DNA from: a bacterium
GTDB taxonomy: Bacteria > Oederibacteriota > Muellerivitia > Muellerivitales > Muellerivitaceae
DNA length: 55,180 nucleotides
Assembly: GCA_035549195.1 (NCBI GenBank)
Contig: DASZRK010000069.1
Span: forward strand, 1 to 55,180
Direction of reading: 5' to 3'
Shown: positions 35,326 to 45,969 of the stretch, one piece after another
How positions within the stretch are numbered: position 1 is the first letter of the stretch
How the letters are laid out: each line of letters begins with the position of its first letter
Notes under the pieces: generated by a model
The model's database searches: none
Seen by the model: the letters and a program-made list of their open reading frames with translations, nothing else
Told to the model about the DNA's origin: nothing
Program-made: the position numbers and the translations under genes

Positions 35326-35526
35326 ATGGCGATCCCCCAGCCGGGTACCGGGAAGCGATCCTATCCCCGGGGAGGGCCCAAGGATCGCCCCCGGGTAGGC
35401 CGTATCCAATGGACGCCGGCGGACCCCGCCGCGGGGGAGGATATTTGGGAGGATTGGTTCGAGGTGGAAAGCCATTGGCGGGAAGGCCTCGGCCGATGGC
35501 GCCCAAAACCCGGCCCAAAGCCTTGA
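35326..35526 (+). CDS. Small basic protein with DUF2934-like tail
   Basis: 66 residues from ATG at 35326; a TTG at 35290 overlapping the HdeD stop would add 12. The first half is rich in Pro, Gly and Arg. The second has AGEDIWEDWFEVESHWREGL, closely resembling GDDLNDWYEVENRWRDN of the DUF2934-like protein at 43340. The ribosome binding site is weak. It sits between HdeD copy 1 and ppsA. The function is unknown; the shared tail suggests a common partner or origin. Confidence 0.5.
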   Translation: MAIPQPGTGKRSYPRGGPKDRPRVGRIQWTPADPAAGEDIWEDWFEVESHWREGLGRWRPKPGPKP

Positions 35527-35561
35527 GCCCTGTCGGCCCATCCCCAATATCCTTGTTTGCC

Positions 35562-35580
35562 TGACTTAAGTCATACCTTC
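35562..35580 (+). promoter_or_regulatory. Palindromic operator upstream of ppsA
   Basis: TGACTTAAGTCA (35562-35573) is a perfect 12-base palindrome followed by TACCTTC. The same TGAC-N4-GTCATACCTTC string lies upstream of the adh gene (minus strand, 42519-42501). The distance to the start codon is also similar (74 and 69 bases). Two half-sites spaced by four bases fit CRP/FNR-type or response-regulator dimers. The regulator is not identified. Confidence 0.6.
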
Positions 35581-35647
35581 CAGGAACCTACCGACCGACA
35601 CTGAGATCGGAAACCCTCTTCCTTAAAGAGAGGATTCCGAGGCTCCC

Positions 35648-38059
<2,412 letters not shown>

Positions 38060-38060
38060 C

Positions 38061-38696
38061 ATGCGGCACCACATCATGGCGAAATTCTGGTGGATCCTCT
38101 CCGGACGGGGCGTCTTAGGCATCCTCTTCGGGGCCGGTTCCCTGTTCTGGGCGGTCCGCCTCGAGGAAGGTCCCAACGATCTTTTCGGGCTTTCCATCTT
38201 CCTCAGGCCCGTCTCCATCCTGGCGACCCTGTTGCTCATGCTGGGCTGTTACGCCTTCCTGGACGGCCTTTTTTCCTTGGTCCTCGGAGCCCAGGACTTC
38301 GGCGGCGGGAAGCGGTGGAACAGCCTGCTGGTCGAGGGGTCCCTCAGCATCGCCTTGGGGATCTGGACCTGGATCCAACCGGAGAAGGGGGCCCTGGTGC
38401 TCTTCTACTGGATCGCGTCCTGGTCGCTCCTGACCGGGGCCCTGGAGATCCACCAATCCCTCGACCTGACCGAATACAGGGACCGCAAAAGGTCCTTGTT
38501 GATGGCCGGGGCCGTGTCGATGCTCTACGGAACCTCCATTTTCCTGTTCCACCCCAGCGGCATCCGGTTGGTGGTGCTGACCGGGCTCTTCGCCCTGCTG
38601 TTCGGGATCCCGCTTTTGGTCCTTGGACTGCGGCTCCGGCGCTTCACCCACGGAAAATACCAACCGGGGGCGCACCGGCCCGTTCCGGAACGTTGA
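38061..38696 (+). CDS. HdeD-like (DUF308) membrane protein, copy 2
   Basis: 211 residues, about six helices, beginning with AKFWWILSGRGVLGILFGAGSLFW, near-identical in pattern to copy 1, with YWIASWSLLTGALEIHQSLDLTEYRDRKR matching YWIALWALITGTAEVLQGLHKTEYQDRKK. A duplication is clear. ATG at 38061 follows the ppsA stop by one base and has AGGAGG upstream, so it is co-transcribed with ppsA. Confidence 0.85.
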   Translation: MRHHIMAKFWWILSGRGVLGILFGAGSLFWAVRLEEGPNDLFGLSIFLRPVSILATLLLMLGCYAFLDGLFSLVLGAQDFGGGKRWNSLLVEGSLSIALGIWTWIQPEKGALVLFYWIASWSLLTGALEIHQSLDLTEYRDRKRSLLMAGAVSMLYGTSIFLFHPSGIRLVVLTGLFALLFGIPLLVLGLRLRRFTHGKYQPGAHRPVPER

Positions 38697-38709
38697 AAGG
38701 AGGACCGTC

Positions 38710-39054
38710 ATGACCGGCCAAGACAAGGAAGCGAAAAAGGACCGTTCCCTGGTCTCCGAGGTGATCTCCAAGATCTTCGAGGTCCTCGCCACCCTGCGCC
38801 TTTTGATCGGGCAGGTCCAGGACCATTGGGACGACCAAGTGGAAAATTTCCTGAGGCGGATCGGCGTCCTGCTCCTCCTTTACCTATGGATCTCCTTGGG
38901 CCTCCTTTTCATGGTCCTGGGGATCTTCGACGGCCTCATCGAATATGCCAAGGTCCCCCAACCTCTCGTCCTGTTGGTCGGGGGGCTCCTGGTGCTCTTG
39001 ACGTCCGTGATCCTCCTGCAGTCAACCCGGCTCAGGAGAAAAAGGAACCGTTGA
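38710..39054 (+). CDS. Holin-superfamily-like small membrane protein
   Basis: 114 residues from ATG at 38710 (GAAAGGAGG upstream). A charged N-terminus and amphipathic helix (SLVSEVISKIFEVLATLRLLIGQ) precede two membrane helices (RIGVLLLLYLWISLGLLFMVLGIF; PQPLVLLVGGLLVLLTSVILL) and a basic tail. The layout resembles the phage-holin-like Phage_holin_3_6 family that occurs in non-phage stress clusters. No phage genes are near, so a lysis role is unlikely. Role unknown. Confidence 0.6.
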   Translation: MTGQDKEAKKDRSLVSEVISKIFEVLATLRLLIGQVQDHWDDQVENFLRRIGVLLLLYLWISLGLLFMVLGIFDGLIEYAKVPQPLVLLVGGLLVLLTSVILLQSTRLRRKRNR

Positions 39055-39088
39055 GGACCCATCACCCAAAAACCGAAAGGAGCCTGTC

Positions 39089-39427
39089 ATGGCACTCAAG
39101 GAAAAGTTGAAGGAAGCGAAGGAAAAATTCTCCGATCCGGCGGAGATCCGGAAGATCCGGGAAAAGATCGAAAAGGTCCTGAAGGAGGGTAAAGCGACCT
39201 TGATCGAGCTCGAGAAGAAATACAACACCCCGGAGAACCGGGCCAAGGTCGAGGCCAAGATCAAGGAAGGCCGGGCGAAGATCCTCAAGGCCAAGGAGGA
39301 ATTCAAGAAGCGGCAAAAACAAGCGGTGGATTACACCCAAAAGAACCCCGAGAAGGCCTTGGTGGCCGCCCTGGCGGCCGGTGCGGTGGCCGGGGCCCTT
39401 TGGAAGACCTTCCACCGTAAAAAGTAG
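39089..39427 (+). CDS. Amphipathic coiled-coil protein, YqjD/ElaB-like
   Basis: 112 residues. Residues 1-85 are Lys/Glu-rich amphipathic helices (KEKLKEAKEKF, EKIEKVLKEGKATLIELEKKY). The end is a Gly/Ala-rich hydrophobic helix (NPEKALVAALAAGAVAGALW) followed by basic residues. This layout is that of the DUF883/YqjD/ElaB family, in which the C-terminal helix anchors a stationary-phase protein to the inner membrane and the N-terminus binds ribosomes. Assignment is by architecture. Strong ribosome binding site (AAAGGAG). Confidence 0.6.
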   Translation: MALKEKLKEAKEKFSDPAEIRKIREKIEKVLKEGKATLIELEKKYNTPENRAKVEAKIKEGRAKILKAKEEFKKRQKQAVDYTQKNPEKALVAALAAGAVAGALWKTFHRKK

Positions 39428-39452
39428 TCTCCCTCCCGAAAGGAGGCCCGTC

Positions 39453-40040
39453 ATGAGGAAGTTATTCCTGCTGTTCCCTTTCATTCTCGCCCTGGCCGGC
39501 CCGGTCCGGCCCGCCGATCCCATGCCCGAGAACCAACGTTGGATCGAGGCCATCGACGGGGGTTTCATCTTCCCGGTCAGTTCGGCCGCCGGCCGGGACT
39601 ATGACCGGGGGGTGGGAGGGGACATCCTGATCGGCTACCGTTTCGACCGGTCCTTCAGCCTTTCCGCCGACCTGGGCTATTACGACTGCGACCAGAAAGG
39701 GACGGGGGCTTCGGCCGGGGAATGGATCTATGTTCCCATGCTGGCGGTGGCCCGTTGGACCTTCGGAGATGGCTGGGTCCGGCCCTATGCCCTGGCCGGG
39801 GCCGGCGTGGCCGTCAACAACTACAACCTCACCCAGGGCGTTTGGGGCCACGTTTCCAACCGGGAAACGAACCTACTGCTCGCGCCCGGGGCGGGGGCGC
39901 TCTTCATCATCGCCCCCGGCACCGCCCTTTATCTCCAGGCCCGTTTGGACCTGAACTTCACCACGCCCGGCGGCCCTTGGACCGACAATCCTTCCCTTTT
40001 CATGCCGGTCAAGGGCGGCTTGAGCCTTTTCGTCCTGTGA
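39453..40040 (+). CDS. Small outer-membrane beta-barrel protein
   Basis: 195 residues from ATG at 39453 (AAAGGAGG upstream) with a signal peptide (1-20, cleaved near VRPAD). The mature part alternates short beta strands ending in aromatic or hydrophobic residues (ILIGYRFDRSFSLSADLGYYD, WVRPYALAGAGVAVNN, LLLAPGAGALFIIAPGTALYLQARLDLNF) and finishes GGLSLFVL. This fits an eight-stranded OmpA/OmpW-size barrel. The family assignment is inference from strand pattern and length. Confidence 0.65.
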   Translation: MRKLFLLFPFILALAGPVRPADPMPENQRWIEAIDGGFIFPVSSAAGRDYDRGVGGDILIGYRFDRSFSLSADLGYYDCDQKGTGASAGEWIYVPMLAVARWTFGDGWVRPYALAGAGVAVNNYNLTQGVWGHVSNRETNLLLAPGAGALFIIAPGTALYLQARLDLNFTTPGGPWTDNPSLFMPVKGGLSLFVL

Positions 40041-40064
40041 ACTGACCCAAAAAGGAGGAACCCC

Positions 40065-40571
40065 ATGTTGACCATCGTCAAAAGGCTCCAGCAACATCCC
40101 TTCCTGCGGCAGGTCTCCGCCGAGAACATCCTGACACTGGCCGAGGCCACCCACCCGGTGGTCTTCCAGCCCGGTGAATGGATCGTTCGGCAAGGCCGAA
40201 AAGCCAGGTCCCTCTATCTCATCGAAAAGGGTGTGGTCGAACTGGGCCTTTTGACGAAAGGACCCGGGACCCCCTTGGTCATCTCCCACATCCACAAGGG
40301 GGGCAGCCTGGGCTGGTCCTGGGCCTTCCCGCCTTTCAAATGGAAATTCGACGCGCGGGCCAAGACCCGGGTGGAAGCCTTGGCCTTGGACGGACGCCCG
40401 GTCATGGACAAATGTGGCCTTTATCCCCTGTTGGGCTATGAGGTCATGAAGAAATTGGCCGAATCCCTTGCCAAGCGCCTGGAGGGCACCCGGCATCAGC
40501 TCGTCCATATGGCGCGAAAGCATCCGGATCTTCCGCCCGCGATCCTTTATTACCCATCCCCCATCGTGTGA
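40065..40571 (+). CDS. CNB-domain protein of the stress-type cluster
   Basis: 168 residues: one cyclic-nucleotide-binding-like beta-roll (about 8-125, QPGEWIVRQGRKARSLYLIEKGVVEL, then GGSLGWSWAFPP). A CRP-type phosphate cassette is not visible. The C-terminal helix (KKLAESLAKRLEGTRHQLVHM) resembles the CRP dimerisation helix, but no helix-turn-helix follows. It may sense a ligand and act on a partner; it is not an obvious DNA binder. AAAAGGAGG upstream of ATG. Confidence 0.75.
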   Translation: MLTIVKRLQQHPFLRQVSAENILTLAEATHPVVFQPGEWIVRQGRKARSLYLIEKGVVELGLLTKGPGTPLVISHIHKGGSLGWSWAFPPFKWKFDARAKTRVEALALDGRPVMDKCGLYPLLGYEVMKKLAESLAKRLEGTRHQLVHMARKHPDLPPAILYYPSPIV

Positions 40572-40587
40572 TCCAAAGGAGGCCGCC

Positions 40588-41208
40588 ATGAAAAAGTATT
40601 TTGTCCCTCTCCTCCTCGCCGGAGCCTTGGCCGCCCTGGTCCAGGGCCGGGCCATCATGGACCTGAACCCCGGGCTCTCCCCCACCCCCACCGCCACCCC
40701 GGAGGACCCCAAGGTCGTCCAGGGCCGGCGCCTCTACACCCAACTGAATTGTTCCTATTGCCACCGGATCCAAGGGGTCGGCGGCAGGGTCGGTCCCGCG
40801 CTGGACAATGTGGGGTTCCGGCGGGTGCCCGAATGGCTTTTCGCCCATTTCCGGGAACCCCAAAAAACGGTCGCCGATTCGAAGATGGTCCAGATCCCTA
40901 TTTCCGATCAACAGGCCCTGGCCCTCACCGCCTATCTCCGGACCCTGGGCGGACGGACCTTCAGCCCGGAAGCGCCGGTGCTTTTCAAGGAACACTGTTC
41001 CTCATGCCATTCCATGGAGCCTGGCAATGGGGATCATCCCCTGGAACTCGGCGCCGAGGGACGCTACCGGGACCTCGACTTCATCCGGAACTACATCCGC
41101 AACCCGCGCAAGATGAACCCCAAGGCCCTGATGAAGCCCTACGAAAAGGTCCTGACCCAAGCCCAGGTCCATGACCTGGCGGTCTATATCTTCCACGGGG
41201 GGCAATGA
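40588..41208 (+). CDS. Exported diheme cytochrome c
   Basis: 206 residues with a signal peptide (1-21). Two c-type heme sites: CSYCH (Cys55, Cys58, His59) in the first half and CSSCH (Cys137, Cys140, His141) in the second, each followed by a Met or Gly/Pro segment typical of class I folds. Periplasmic electron carrier or dehydrogenase partner. ATG at 40588 has CAAAGGAGG upstream. No oxidase genes are nearby, so the electron partner is not known. Confidence 0.85.
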   Translation: MKKYFVPLLLAGALAALVQGRAIMDLNPGLSPTPTATPEDPKVVQGRRLYTQLNCSYCHRIQGVGGRVGPALDNVGFRRVPEWLFAHFREPQKTVADSKMVQIPISDQQALALTAYLRTLGGRTFSPEAPVLFKEHCSSCHSMEPGNGDHPLELGAEGRYRDLDFIRNYIRNPRKMNPKALMKPYEKVLTQAQVHDLAVYIFHGGQ

Positions 41209-41212
41209 ACCT

Positions 41213-41338
41213 TCACCGGTCCATAGCCCCGGGTGGAGTCGCCCGTCGCATCGGGAGCCTTCCGCCATCCACGATGACCAGGGCCCCCGTCCTATAGGCC
41301 GAGGTGTCGGACGCCAGGAATTGGGCGACCTTCTTGGA
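41213..41338 (-). pseudogene. C-terminal fragment of a short-chain dehydrogenase
   Basis: The minus strand encodes KVAQFLASDTSAYRTGALV followed by IVDGG, the classic end of an SDR enzyme (LASD, then TG, then VDGG), with a stop at 41213. Nothing upstream encodes the Rossmann or catalytic part: the preceding DNA is the end of the intact adh gene. It therefore looks like the remnant of an SDR gene that once followed adh. The intact SDR at 42574 ends differently (LCSTKASFITGAYYPVDGGYL), so this is not a copy of its last exact bases. Confidence 0.6.
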
Positions 41339-41361
41339 CCGACCACATCCCTCAAGCCCCA

Positions 41362-42438
41362 TCAGGCTTTCAAGACCACCTTCAAGGCCTTTTCCTTGGC
41401 GGCGTTGCCGAAGATCTCGTAGGCCGCGAGGATGTCGGACAAGGCGAACTGATGGGTCCCCATCTTTTTCGCGTCCAACTTCCCCGACCGCAATACCTTC
41501 AAGAGCATGGGCGTGGTCTCCGTATCCACCAAGCGGGTCGTGAGCGTGATGTTCCGGTCCCAAAGGGATTCCAGGTGCAGGGGCGCCGGCTTCCCATGGA
41601 CCCCGATGTTGGCGATGTGGCCGCCGGGGGCGATGATGGCCTGGCAGGTCTCGATGGCGGAGGGCACTCCCACGGCCTCGATAGCCACGTCCACCCCCTC
41701 GCCTCCCGTGATCGCCCGCACCTTCTCCTCCACTTTTTCCTTCTCGAAATTCACCGTATGGGTGGCCCCAAAGGCCTTGGCCACGGCGAGCCGGTTGTCG
41801 TCCCGGTCGATCAGGACCAGGAGCGCCGGGGAATAGAATTGGGCGGTCAAAAGGGCCGCCAGCCCGATGGGGCCGGCCCCCACGATGGCCACTGTATCCC
41901 CGGGCTTCACCTGGCCGTTCAGCACCCCACACTCGAAACCCGTCGGGAAAATGTCCGAGAGCATCACCAAGGCGTCCTCATCGACCCCGGCCGGGGCCGG
42001 ATAGAGGCTGTTGTCCGCGTGGGGGATCCGGACATATTCGGCTTGGGTGCCGTCGATCTTGTTCCCCAGGATCCATCCGCCGTCGCGGCAGTGGGAATAC
42101 ATCCCCTTCTTGCACTTGTCGCAACGCCCGCAGGAGGTGATGCAGGAGATGAGGACCTTGTCCCCCGCCTTGAAGTTGCGGACCCCCGTCCCGACCGATT
42201 CCACGATCCCGACGCCCTCATGCCCCAGGATCCGCCCGTCGGTCACGGTCGGGACGTCGCCCTTGAGGATGTGCAGGTCGGTGCCGCAGATGGTGGAGGT
42301 GGTGATCCGGACGACAGCATCCGTCGCTTCCCGGACCACCGGTTTGGGCTTTTCTTCCCAGGATTTTTTCCCGGGCCCGTGGTAAACCAGCGCTTTCATC
42401 ACCCCTGTTTTTTTCGCTTCCTGTGTCATCGTTGCCAT
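41362..42438 (-). CDS. Zinc-dependent alcohol dehydrogenase
   Basis: 358 residues of the medium-chain dehydrogenase family. Catalytic zinc ligands are Cys51 (CGTDLH), with His73-Glu74 (GHEGVG). The structural zinc site is Cys103, 106, 109 and 117. The NAD(P) fold has GAGPIGLAALL with an Asp-type acceptor (LIDRDDNR). The overall pattern is that of bacterial ADHs of the Tdh/Adh-like group that handle short alcohols. ATG at 42438 has AGGAGGGG upstream. It is divergent from the SDR gene, and the palindromic motif (42519-42501) lies in its promoter region. Confidence 0.88.
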   Translation of the reverse strand: MATMTQEAKKTGVMKALVYHGPGKKSWEEKPKPVVREATDAVVRITTSTICGTDLHILKGDVPTVTDGRILGHEGVGIVESVGTGVRNFKAGDKVLISCITSCGRCDKCKKGMYSHCRDGGWILGNKIDGTQAEYVRIPHADNSLYPAPAGVDEDALVMLSDIFPTGFECGVLNGQVKPGDTVAIVGAGPIGLAALLTAQFYSPALLVLIDRDDNRLAVAKAFGATHTVNFEKEKVEEKVRAITGGEGVDVAIEAVGVPSAIETCQAIIAPGGHIANIGVHGKPAPLHLESLWDRNITLTTRLVDTETTPMLLKVLRSGKLDAKKMGTHQFALSDILAAYEIFGNAAKEKALKVVLKA

Positions 42439-42500
42439 GATCCCCTCCTGCTTTTCGTGAACTTGGTTCCTTGTCTTAAGAATGGCCCTATTTCACGCAA

Positions 42501-42519
42501 GAAGGTATGACCCCGGTCA
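42501..42519 (-). promoter_or_regulatory. Palindromic operator upstream of adh
   Basis: On the minus strand TGACCGGGGTCATACCTTC. TGAC-N4-GTCA (42519-42508) and the trailing TACCTTC are shared with the element upstream of ppsA. Because adh and the SDR gene diverge, the same site could act on both. The four central bases differ (CGGG against TTAA), pointing to a protein that contacts the outer half-sites. Confidence 0.6.
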
Positions 42520-42573
42520 TTCACTCCGTCCCCCACCGGACCTAGGATTAAATCGAGGGAAAGAAGGTGTCCC

Positions 42574-43329
42574 ATGGGACTCTTCGACGGCAAGGTGGCG
42601 TTGGTGACGGGGGCCGGATCGGGCATCGGTCGGGCTTGTGCCCTTCTTTTCGCCCAGGAGGGCGCCAAGGTCGTGGTCTCCAACCGCCGGGAACAGAACG
42701 GCAAGGAGACCATCCGGCGCATCTACCAGGAAGGCGGCGAGGCCGTTTATATCCACGCCGACGTCTCCAAACCCGCCGAAGTGGAAACTTTGGTAAAGGA
42801 AACGGTCAAGACCTTCGGCCGGCTGGACATGGCCCTCAACAACGCGGGCATCGCGGGTGAGCTGGCCCCGACCGCGGACCAAACCCTCCGGAATTGGGAT
42901 GAGGTGATCGCCATCAACCTGTCCGGTGTTTTCTACTGCATGAAATACGAGATCCCCGCCCTTCTGAAGGCCGGGGGCGGGGCCATCGTGAACATGGCCT
43001 CCATCCTCGGCCAGGTGGGGTTCGCCGGAGCCCCCGCCTACGTGGCCGCCAAGCACGGGGTCCTCGGACTGACGAAGAACGCGGCCTTGGAATACGGCGC
43101 CCGGAACATCCGGGTGAACGCCGTGGGCCCCGCCTTCATCGAGACCCCCATGATCGCCCCCGTCACCTCGGACCAAGCCGCCCGGGACGGGATCGTGGGC
43201 CTTCATCCCATGGCCCGATTGGGCCAGCCATCGGAGGTGGCCGAATTGGTCGCCTTCCTCTGTTCCACCAAAGCATCCTTCATCACCGGGGCCTATTACC
43301 CGGTGGATGGGGGCTATCTGGCCCGATAA
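42574..43329 (+). CDS. Short-chain dehydrogenase/reductase
   Basis: 251 residues, classical SDR: cofactor motif TGAGSGIG (12-19), NNAG (89-92), catalytic Ser143, Tyr156 and Lys160 (YVAAK), and the C-terminal VDGG. The residues after strand 2 (SNRRE) favour NADP over NAD. It is similar to glucose/3-oxoacyl-type SDRs; the substrate is unknown. AAGGTG precedes ATG. It opens a plus-strand run of four genes through 44239. Confidence 0.88.
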   Translation: MGLFDGKVALVTGAGSGIGRACALLFAQEGAKVVVSNRREQNGKETIRRIYQEGGEAVYIHADVSKPAEVETLVKETVKTFGRLDMALNNAGIAGELAPTADQTLRNWDEVIAINLSGVFYCMKYEIPALLKAGGGAIVNMASILGQVGFAGAPAYVAAKHGVLGLTKNAALEYGARNIRVNAVGPAFIETPMIAPVTSDQAARDGIVGLHPMARLGQPSEVAELVAFLCSTKASFITGAYYPVDGGYLAR

Positions 43330-43339
43330 GGAGGAGGTC

Positions 43340-43534
43340 ATGAAAAAGACGAAGGGGAAAAAAGCGCATGAAGATATGAAGCCCGAAACCCGGGCGGAGA
43401 TGGAGGAAACCCTCCGTAAGGCCGCCTATTACCGGTGGCTGGAACGGGGCGCGCCCCTGGGGGACGATCTGAATGACTGGTATGAGGTCGAGAACCGTTG
43501 GCGGGACAATATCGTCCCGGCCAACAACAACTGA
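43340..43534 (+). CDS. Small DUF2934-like protein
   Basis: 64 residues from ATG at 43340 with AAGGAGGAGG upstream. A Lys/Glu-rich start leads to LRKAAYYRWLERGAPLGDDLNDWYEVENRW, which follows the DUF2934 pattern (helix, aromatic-rich AYxxWLERG, then DW and E). The tail resembles that of the small protein at 35326. DUF2934 proteins are small, often encoded in stress or plasmid-like clusters, and have no established function. Confidence 0.7.
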   Translation: MKKTKGKKAHEDMKPETRAEMEETLRKAAYYRWLERGAPLGDDLNDWYEVENRWRDNIVPANNN

Positions 43535-43603
43535 GGATCACCCATGGAATACAGCAAGGGACCAGGACCCAAGACGGCCGATCTCCTGGAAGGAGGCTCT
43601 TCG

Positions 43604-43918
43604 ATGCCCATCTTGAGCGATATGAAGTGGCGGATGGCGAAATGGCTTTGGACCGCGCCCGATGATATGCCCCTCTCGGACCCGGAATACGCCGAATGGA
43701 TCAAACCTCCGGGACAACCGGTGAAGAACAAGACCTGGCGGGTCTATAAGACCGGGCGCGGGGCCAAGGCGGCTTCGCCCAAACGTATCGACGAGTTCCA
43801 CCACCGGGGGAGCTACGAACGGCACGAGATCTCGGAACGCCATACGCCCAAAGCGGTCATGACCTTCAGGGGAAAGGGCTCCAAGGTCGAGCGCCGGGGC
43901 AAAAAGAGGGGTAAATGA
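43604..43918 (+). CDS. Small basic protein of unknown function
   Basis: 104 residues. I chose ATG at 43604 because GAAGGAGG lies at ideal distance; the frame opens at ATG 43544 without such a site and would add 20 residues. The protein has a Trp-rich start (MKWRMAKWLWTAPDD), a central PPGQPV segment, and a Lys/Arg/Gly-rich C-terminus that could bind nucleic acid. No family recognised. It follows the DUF2934-like gene in the same transcript. Confidence 0.6.
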   Translation: MPILSDMKWRMAKWLWTAPDDMPLSDPEYAEWIKPPGQPVKNKTWRVYKTGRGAKAASPKRIDEFHHRGSYERHEISERHTPKAVMTFRGKGSKVERRGKKRGK

Positions 43919-43951
43919 CCGGGAACCCCTGAACGGGGCGGGAGGTGACAC

Positions 43952-44239
43952 ATGACCATAATCCAACATTCAAAACCAGCCTGGGTCAGCGATTCGGACC
44001 CCTCCAGCGAGGTTTCCATGGACCTCCGGCGCTACCTGCGCCACGGCATGGAACCGCTTCCGGACATCGAGGCCGTCCTCCAGGAACTGCGTCCCTGCCA
44101 GGTCTTCCATTTGAGGACCGAACGGGAACCGATCCTGCTTTATCCGATGTTCATGCGGATGAACTTCGAGCGCTTTTCGAATGGATCCGCGGACGGCTGG
44201 GACGTTTATTTAAGGAAATGCCCGGCCGGGAAGGTCTGA
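43952..44239 (+). CDS. DUF2249-like protein
   Basis: 95 residues. The core (LRRYLRHGMEPLPDIEAVLQELRPCQVFHLRTEREPILLYPMF) follows the DUF2249 layout: LD-like start, GxEPxPxI helix, strand with hydrophobic alternation, then LYP. It ends GWDVYLRKC. DUF2249 folds like TusA/SirA but lacks the sulfur-carrier Cys-Pro; it often occurs near nitrogen-oxide or redox genes. GGGAGGTGA precedes ATG. It is the last gene of the cluster, and it converges on the TraB/GumN gene. Confidence 0.65.
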   Translation: MTIIQHSKPAWVSDSDPSSEVSMDLRRYLRHGMEPLPDIEAVLQELRPCQVFHLRTEREPILLYPMFMRMNFERFSNGSADGWDVYLRKCPAGKV

Positions 44240-44249
44240 CCGCTCTTTC

Positions 44250-45938
44250 TCACAGTTGATCGACGCGGTATCCCTTGGCCTTGAGCAGTCTGGGGACCCC
44301 GTCGTCCCCCACTAAGTGCCCCGACCCTACCACCACGAAATAGACGGCCCGGGTCCCCAGCATGCGTTCGAACTGGGGCACCCACTTTTGGTTGCGGTCC
44401 ACGATGATCTTGTCCATTTCCCGTTTCTCAGGGGGCGAAATGTCCCGGTTCATGAGCGCCTCCAGCCCCGCCGTGTCCCCCGTCTTCCAGAGCCTGAGGG
44501 CCTGGTTGAGGAACTTCAGCGCATTGTGCTCGCTCAGGACCGATCCGATCAGGTTATAGACCTGGTCGTGGTCGCTGAGGCTGGCGAGTTCCTCCAGGGG
44601 CTTCCACCAGAACTCCATGCCGAAGACCGGTTTTTTGTCCACCTGGGCCCGGCGGTAGAAGATCTGGTCGATTCCCATGCCATGGTCCAGGCCCTCCTTC
44701 TGCAGGGCCAGGTCATCGAGGACCATCCCCAGCAGGATCGGCTTCATCCGCACCGCCTTTTCCTCTTCAAGACCGTCCATGACCAGGATGCTTTGGACCG
44801 CGTTCCATTCCCCGGGTTCCAGGTGTTTCAGGAGGTTGTCCTCCGGCGGATAGACGAAATGCTTCTTCATATAGGCGGCCTGCTCGGCCTGGTTCTTCTC
44901 GTCCTGGGAGATGTCGTATTCAAAACCCACGAAGTTGGCCGAACGGTAGCACCGGTCGATGGCGTCCGGGAGCAGCAGGGGGCTTTCGGGCCGTATATGG
45001 ATGGACCCCAGCAGATAGACGGTGGCGGTGGGGCTTTGGACCCGCCAAAGGAAGTGTTTGGTCCCGGGCATCTCCGATTCGGCGGGAAGCACCTGGTAAT
45101 CCTGGCCCGGGGGCAGGACCTTCCCCTCGTGGGCCATATGGAGCTCGTAATTGGAGAGTGCGAACCGGAAGCGCACCTCGTGCGCGTCCGAATGGGTCAC
45201 GACGGTGAAATCCGTGGGAACTTGGAGACCCTGCAACCGCCCATACTTGATCTCGCAGGCCACCTCCCCTTCCTTTTTGTGGCCCGAGACCTCGATGATC
45301 TCCAGCCGGTCCAGCAGCGGGCCCTTGGCCGTGGCCATGAAGGACAACTTCATGGTCACCTTATCGGTGGCGCTGTCCCATTCGACCCTTTCGGCCATCC
45401 CTTTCGGGTCGAACCAAAGGGTGTAGGCGCCGTCCGAACCGGTCCCGGTCACCTGGAAGGCCTGGTCCGGGTCCCTTGAAAAACGGTAGGAATAGACATC
45501 GGTCTCGAACAAGGGTTGGGTCGTGAACATGCCCCACAATTTGACGAAGTTGTAGGAAAGGTTCGAGAGATTGGCCAGCTTCTTGACGGTGTAGGCCGTT
45601 TCCCCCGGTTTTTGCATGGGGGACATGACCGGCATGGTCCCGTTCCCCAGATAAGAAAAATGGAACGGGAGACCGGATTCACCCGGCTTAGGAGCGGCGC
45701 CATCCACCGAAATATCGCAGGTCACGTCGGCCTGGAGGCTGGAGAGTCCTTCCCGGGCGAGGGAATAGTAATAAAGGTTCATCTTGTCGAGGAATTCGAG
45801 GACCTTCGGGTCGGTGTCGGCGGGACAAGATGGAACGCCCAAGGACCAAAGACCCAGGATCAAAAGAAGGCGTCTTCCCGTGGGCATTTTCATGGGCATG
45901 CGGTCCGATAAGGGGAAAGATATATGACGGCTTCCCAT
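44250..45938 (-). CDS. TraB/GumN (TIKI-like) family exported protein
   Basis: Up to 562 residues. The C-terminal half (about 285-560) has TraB/GumN hallmarks: LWRVQSPTATVYLLGSIHIRPES (the GxxH of the proposed metal site), GFEYDISQ, GMGIDQIFYRRA, and VVVGSGHLVGDDGVPRLLKAKGY. TIKI relatives are metalloproteases; bacterial roles are uncertain. The N-terminal half (about 40-270) is beta-rich and may be LolA-like. A signal or lipoprotein signal sits at about 20-38 (LLLILGLWSLGVPSC), so ATG at 45899 or 45893 may be the true start rather than 45938. None has a clear ribosome binding site. Confidence 0.8.
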   Translation of the reverse strand: MGSRHISFPLSDRMPMKMPTGRRLLLILGLWSLGVPSCPADTDPKVLEFLDKMNLYYYSLAREGLSSLQADVTCDISVDGAAPKPGESGLPFHFSYLGNGTMPVMSPMQKPGETAYTVKKLANLSNLSYNFVKLWGMFTTQPLFETDVYSYRFSRDPDQAFQVTGTGSDGAYTLWFDPKGMAERVEWDSATDKVTMKLSFMATAKGPLLDRLEIIEVSGHKKEGEVACEIKYGRLQGLQVPTDFTVVTHSDAHEVRFRFALSNYELHMAHEGKVLPPGQDYQVLPAESEMPGTKHFLWRVQSPTATVYLLGSIHIRPESPLLLPDAIDRCYRSANFVGFEYDISQDEKNQAEQAAYMKKHFVYPPEDNLLKHLEPGEWNAVQSILVMDGLEEEKAVRMKPILLGMVLDDLALQKEGLDHGMGIDQIFYRRAQVDKKPVFGMEFWWKPLEELASLSDHDQVYNLIGSVLSEHNALKFLNQALRLWKTGDTAGLEALMNRDISPPEKREMDKIIVDRNQKWVPQFERMLGTRAVYFVVVGSGHLVGDDGVPRLLKAKGYRVDQL

Positions 45939-45969
45939 GATAAACCCAAATTTGGATCGGGCCCCCGCC

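Noticed and set aside
38710-39054. Prophage remnant, because of the holin-like protein
   Set aside because: No endolysin, structural or integrase genes nearby; similar small proteins occur in non-phage stress clusters.
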